A DNA stretch of 64,000 nt from Rhizobium sp. BK376 (GTDB taxonomy: Bacteria; Pseudomonadota; Alphaproteobacteria; Rhizobiales; Rhizobiaceae): contig NZ_SLZG01000008.1 in the NCBI RefSeq assembly GCF_004341625.1, positions 124,001 through 188,000 of the forward strand, read 5' to 3'. Of the stretch, positions 60,766-64,000 are shown in pieces (the first letter of the stretch is position 1; each line of letters opens with the position of its first letter). Made by a program: the position numbers and the translations under genes. Below the pieces are notes generated by a model that saw nothing but the letters and a program-made list of their open reading frames with translations, had not been told where the DNA came from and made no database searches.

Positions 60766-62457
60766 ATGGATGGCATGACAGAGCAAACCTCCATCACGCA
60801 CACCATGCGCATCGCGGTTGCGCAGCTCAATCCGACGGTCGGCGATGTCGCCGGCAATCTCGCAAAAGCGCGTGAGGCGCGCACGGACGCGGCTCGCGAA
60901 GGGGCGCATATCGTTCTTTTCACCGAGCTGTTCATATCCGGTTATCCGCCGGAAGATCTGGTGTTGAAGCCGGCTTTCATTCGCGCGTGCTGGAGGGCTG
61001 TGGAAAGCCTCGCAGCCGATACGGCCGATGGCGGACCGGGCGTAATCATCGGATTCCCGCGGCAGGATGAGAGCGGACGATACAATTCCGTTGCCGTGCT
61101 TGATGGCGGAAAGGTCATCGCGGTCCGCGACAAGGTCGATCTGCCGAACTATGGCGAATTCGACGAGAAGCGCGTCTTCGATCAGGGTCTCATGCCGGGG
61201 CCCGTGAATTTCCGCGGCGTGCGGCTTGGCATTCCGATCTGCGAAGACATCTGGGGTGATCTCGGCGTCTGCGAGACCCTGGCCGAGAGCGGGGCGGAGA
61301 TTCTGCTCTCTCCGAACGGCTCTCCCTATTATCGCGGCAAGGTCGATATCCGCCATCAGGTGGTCCTGAAGCAGGTGATCGAGACCGGGTTGCCGATGAT
61401 TTACGCCGCGCAGCTCGGCGGCCAGGACGAACTGGTTTTCGACGGCGCAAGTTTCGCCTTCAACGTCGACAAGTCGCTGGCTTTCCAGATGAGCCAGTTC
61501 GAGGCAGCGCTTCCGGTTACGACGTGGAAGAGAGGCGATGCAGGCTGGCATTGCGCTGAGGGGCCGATGTCGCATATCCCGGAGAAGGAGGAGGCGGATT
61601 ATCGCGCCTGCCTGCTCGGCTTCAGGGACTATGTCAACAAGAATGGTTTCAAGAGTGTCGTGCTTGGCCTTTCCGGCGGCATCGATTCGGCCATCTGCGC
61701 CGCGATCGCGGTTGATGCGATCGGCGAGGAGCGGGTGCGAACCGTCATGCTGCCTTACCGATATACCTCTGAGGATTCGCTGAAGGATGCGGCCGATTGC
61801 GCCAAGGCGCTGGGCTGCCGCTACGACATCGTGCCGATCGAGGAGCCGGTGACGGGCTTCACGTCCGCGCTTTCGGAACTCTTCGAGGGCACGGATAGCG
61901 GCATTACCGAGGAGAACCTGCAGAGCCGGGCCCGCGGAACGATCCTGATGGCGATCTCGAACAAATTCGGCTCGATGGTCGTCACCACGGGCAACAAGTC
62001 CGAAATGTCCGTCGGTTACGCGACGCTCTACGGCGACATGAACGGCGGCTTCAACCCGATCAAGGACCTCTACAAGATGCAGGTCTATGCGCTGTCGCGC
62101 TGGCGCAATGCGCATGTGCCGCCGGGCGCGCTCGGGCCTTCGGGCGAAGTCATTCCGCAGAACATCATCGACAAGGCGCCGTCCGCAGAGCTACGTCCGG
62201 ACCAGAAGGACCAGGATTCCCTGCCGCCCTATCCTGACCTCGACGACATTCTCGAATGCCTTGTCGAGAAGGAAATGGCGGTCGAGGAGATCGTCGCGCG
62301 AGGCCACGATGTGGCGACGGTTCATCGCGTCGAGCATCTGCTCTATCTGGCGGAATACAAGCGACGTCAGTCGGCACCGGGCGTGAAGATCACCAAGAAG
62401 AATTTCGGCCGGGATCGCCGTTATCCGATCACCAATCGGTTCCGGGATCGAGCATGA
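60766..62457 (+). CDS. nadE: Glutamine-dependent NAD+ synthetase
   Basis: The 563-residue enzyme has an N-terminal nitrilase-type glutaminase domain (Glu in LFTELFISGYPPEDL, Lys in VRDKVDLPNYGEFDE, Cys in GIPICEDIWGD) and a C-terminal ATP-dependent synthetase domain with SGGIDSAICA and TTGNKSEMSVGYATLYGD. It makes NAD from nicotinate adenine dinucleotide, ATP and glutamine. Met4 and Met14 are alternative starts; no strong ribosome site decides. Its stop overlaps the next gene (ATGA). Confidence 0.94.
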   Translation: MDGMTEQTSITHTMRIAVAQLNPTVGDVAGNLAKAREARTDAAREGAHIVLFTELFISGYPPEDLVLKPAFIRACWRAVESLAADTADGGPGVIIGFPRQDESGRYNSVAVLDGGKVIAVRDKVDLPNYGEFDEKRVFDQGLMPGPVNFRGVRLGIPICEDIWGDLGVCETLAESGAEILLSPNGSPYYRGKVDIRHQVVLKQVIETGLPMIYAAQLGGQDELVFDGASFAFNVDKSLAFQMSQFEAALPVTTWKRGDAGWHCAEGPMSHIPEKEEADYRACLLGFRDYVNKNGFKSVVLGLSGGIDSAICAAIAVDAIGEERVRTVMLPYRYTSEDSLKDAADCAKALGCRYDIVPIEEPVTGFTSALSELFEGTDSGITEENLQSRARGTILMAISNKFGSMVVTTGNKSEMSVGYATLYGDMNGGFNPIKDLYKMQVYALSRWRNAHVPPGALGPSGEVIPQNIIDKAPSAELRPDQKDQDSLPPYPDLDDILECLVEKEMAVEEIVARGHDVATVHRVEHLLYLAEYKRRQSAPGVKITKKNFGRDRRYPITNRFRDRA

Positions 62458-62822
62458 GCGAGGAGGGCGTCCGGCAGGCAGGCAGCCGACCGGCGCCGGC
62501 TCCGCAGTTTTCCAAGGAGGAGAGGCGCTACATCGCATTGATGGCAGCCCAGCCGAGGGCCCGCTCCGGATGGATGCGCTTCGTCAATAGCGGCGTGTTC
62601 TTCGCCCCCTCCATTTTTCTCGGCATATACGGCATTTCGGACGCGAGCCTGAAGATCACCGGGGTCGCTTTCGTGACGCTCGTCATCAGCCTGTTCTGGA
62701 GCCTCGCCGGCGTGTTTCGTGAGCAGCGTTACGCGATGCTTGCCAATTCGGTCTTTGCGAAGCTTCAGGATGCCATCAGCAGCCCGACCGGCGAGGATCG
62801 TCCGATCAAGGAGGAAGTTTGA
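62454..62822 (+). CDS. Small two-helix membrane protein of unknown function
   Basis: The 122-residue protein has a polar N-terminus (KEERRYIALMAAQPRARSGW), two predicted helices (about 45-60 and 68-86: NSGVFFAPSIFLGIYGIS; ITGVAFVTLVISLFWSLAGV) and a charged end. No family recognised. It is translationally coupled to nadE by a four-base overlap, and followed after three bases by the propeller gene. Confidence 0.75.
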   Translation: MSEEGVRQAGSRPAPAPQFSKEERRYIALMAAQPRARSGWMRFVNSGVFFAPSIFLGIYGISDASLKITGVAFVTLVISLFWSLAGVFREQRYAMLANSVFAKLQDAISSPTGEDRPIKEEV

Positions 62823-62825
62823 GCC

Positions 62826-63656
62826 ATGCGTAGTTCGGTCGAGATCTTCAATATCCGCACACGCGAGACGCGGGTTGTCTGGCAGACATCCGATCTTTTC
62901 GAGGCGCCGAACTGGTCGCCCGATGGCCGCTATCTCATGCTCAACAGCGAAGGGTTGATCTATCGCCTGGCGCTGGAGGGTGGGGCGGAGCCGGTGAAGG
63001 TCGATACCGGTTTTGCGAGATTGTGCAACAATGATCACGGCATTTCGCCGGATGGATCATTGATTGCCATTTCCGATAAATGCGAGTTGGGCAAGAGCTG
63101 CATTTATCTACTTCCGTCGCAAGGTGGTGCACCGCGCTTGATGACGGGAAATCTTCCGTCCTATTGGCATGGCTGGTCGCCCGACGGGCAATCCTTTGCC
63201 TATTGCGGCATTCGCGACCAGGTCTTCGATATCTATTCGATGTCCATCGAAGGCGGCGAGGAACGGCGGCTGACATTTGGCGAAGGGCGCAACGACGGGC
63301 CGGACTATTCGGCTGACGGCCAGTGGATCTATTTCAATTCCAGCCGCACCGGCCTGATGCAGATCTGGCGTGTCAGGACCGACGGTTCTGCCGTCGAGCG
63401 GATAACGGACAGCAATTACGGCGACTGGTTTCCGCATCCGTCACCCAGGGGCGACAAAGTCGTCTTCATCTCCTACGACCCCGATGTGTTTGATCATCCG
63501 CGCGACCTGAACGTTCGGGTGCGCATGATGGATGCGGATGGCGGCAATGTCGAAACGCTGTTCGATCTGTTCGGTGGCCAGGGCACGATGAATTCGCCCA
63601 ATTGGTCACCGGATGGTGATGAATTCGCCTTCGTTCGCTATGAGCCGGCGGCCTGA
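62826..63656 (+). CDS. TolB-like WD40-type beta-propeller protein
   Basis: The 276-residue protein has at least four copies of the TolB repeat motif: NWSPDGRYLML, GISPDGSLIAIS, GWSPDGQSFAYC and NWSPDGDEFAFV. No signal peptide is visible, so it is probably cytosolic, unlike TolB. Function unknown. Third in a nadE-led row (three bases after the small membrane gene). Confidence 0.88.
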   Translation: MRSSVEIFNIRTRETRVVWQTSDLFEAPNWSPDGRYLMLNSEGLIYRLALEGGAEPVKVDTGFARLCNNDHGISPDGSLIAISDKCELGKSCIYLLPSQGGAPRLMTGNLPSYWHGWSPDGQSFAYCGIRDQVFDIYSMSIEGGEERRLTFGEGRNDGPDYSADGQWIYFNSSRTGLMQIWRVRTDGSAVERITDSNYGDWFPHPSPRGDKVVFISYDPDVFDHPRDLNVRVRMMDADGGNVETLFDLFGGQGTMNSPNWSPDGDEFAFVRYEPAA

Positions 63657-63818
63657 GGCCGCTGGACAGCGCGGATTTTTGCCGATAGCTTTTGATCGTT
63701 CGCAGGGCACATCCGATCCGCGGGAAGGGCAAGGCCCACCTGATGAATGATTTTTAGACTGCCACACCTCTTTTCAGTCTGTGGGCGCGGATACCGGACG
63801 TTATGAAAGGAGGTCTCC

Positions 63819-64000
63819 GTGACCACACGCTCCCTGGCGGCGAACGCCACGCTCGATTCCGTGAAAAAGCAGGCGAAAGCCTTTTTGAAAGCCGTGCAAA
63901 CAGGCGATACGTCGGCGCTTGCGCGCGTGACGCCGTATTTCGCTGACGCTGCAGCAGTCGGGCTGCAGGATATCCAGCTGGTAACGGCTCGCGAATACGG
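63819..64000 (+). CDS. Ankyrin-type protein, N-terminal part (3' end outside window)
   Basis: The frame starts at a GTG behind a strong AAAGGAGGT site and is open to the window end (60 codons). The fragment TLDSVKKQAKAFLKAVQTGD and LQDIQLVTAREYG resembles the N-terminal module seen before ankyrin repeats in rhizobial proteins, where it usually continues as GFxSWxxL. No ankyrin unit is yet visible, so the family is tentative. Confidence 0.5.
   Translation, partial: MTTRSLAANATLDSVKKQAKAFLKAVQTGDTSALARVTPYFADAAAVGLQDIQLVTAREY

Overview
The window is 64 kb of GC-rich chromosome from an alphaproteobacterium, most likely a member of the Rhizobiaceae close to Rhizobium or Agrobacterium. The evidence is the set of order-typical families it carries (Usg, BA14K, bacterial transglutaminase-like cysteine peptidase, DUF1289 next to a retropepsin-like protease, TadE/TadG proteins), two promoters that fit the alphaproteobacterial EcfG general-stress consensus, and the frequent ATGA stop/start overlaps. 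Nearly all of it is dense, intact coding sequence. I saw no rRNA, tRNA, CRISPR array, prophage or insertion sequence. The main anomaly is one frameshifted gene. Both window edges cut a gene.

Layout. 1-7.1 kb: end of an ABC-2 permease, a PAS-GGDEF cyclase, a VOC protein, a cobS-DUF1289-protease operon divergent from cobT, dgkA and a membrane histidine kinase. 7.2-9 kb: an anchored nuclease overlapping a uracil-DNA-glycosylase-like gene, and an Lrp regulator. 9.1-13.5 kb: a response regulator/kinase pair, then a surface-glycan cluster (GT29-like, GT25, polysaccharide deacetylase). 13.6-16.2 kb: a secreted cysteine peptidase, a frameshifted DUF899 gene and a beta-hydroxyacid dehydrogenase. 16.4-20.4 kb: an ssuADCB sulfonate operon. 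20.4-27.2 kb: a GST-ArsR-SRPBCC operon, an unknown 604-residue membrane protein, a TPR methyltransferase, DUF2270, Usg and a MerR-SDR pair. 27.3-29.9 kb: a polar amino-acid ABC importer with no ATPase gene beside it. 30.2-32.9 kb: an OmpA-domain protein with a very long Pro/Gln/Ala-rich region, followed by a palindromic intergenic repeat. 32.9-40 kb: mobA-mobB, a DMT exporter, a chemoreceptor, a GNAT enzyme, moaA and DUF971. 40-46 kb: LtrA, a second diguanylate cyclase and two unrelated fumarases with a small membrane protein between them. 46-50 kb: an L,D-transpeptidase and three tandem BA14K genes. 50-64 kb: gph, rpiA, DUF2059, glutathione reductase, TadG/TadE proteins on either side of a class II DAHP synthase, GFA, DUF1003, nadE, a beta-propeller protein and the start of an ankyrin-type protein.

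How it fits together. Most genes are core metabolism (cobalamin, molybdenum cofactor, NAD, aromatics, fumarate, pentose phosphate) mixed with envelope functions (glycan transfer, peptidoglycan 3-3 cross-linking, OmpA, TadE/G, BA14K) and signalling (two histidine kinases, two diguanylate cyclases, one chemoreceptor). The features most worth a second look are the GT29-like/GT25 pair that shares an upstream motif, with a hairpin over one ribosome site; the BA14K array with EcfG-type promoters; an exact EcfG-type match in the long AT-rich gap before the transpeptidase gene; the unknown 604-residue membrane protein; and the broken DUF899 gene. I found no clear, wholly new multigene system.
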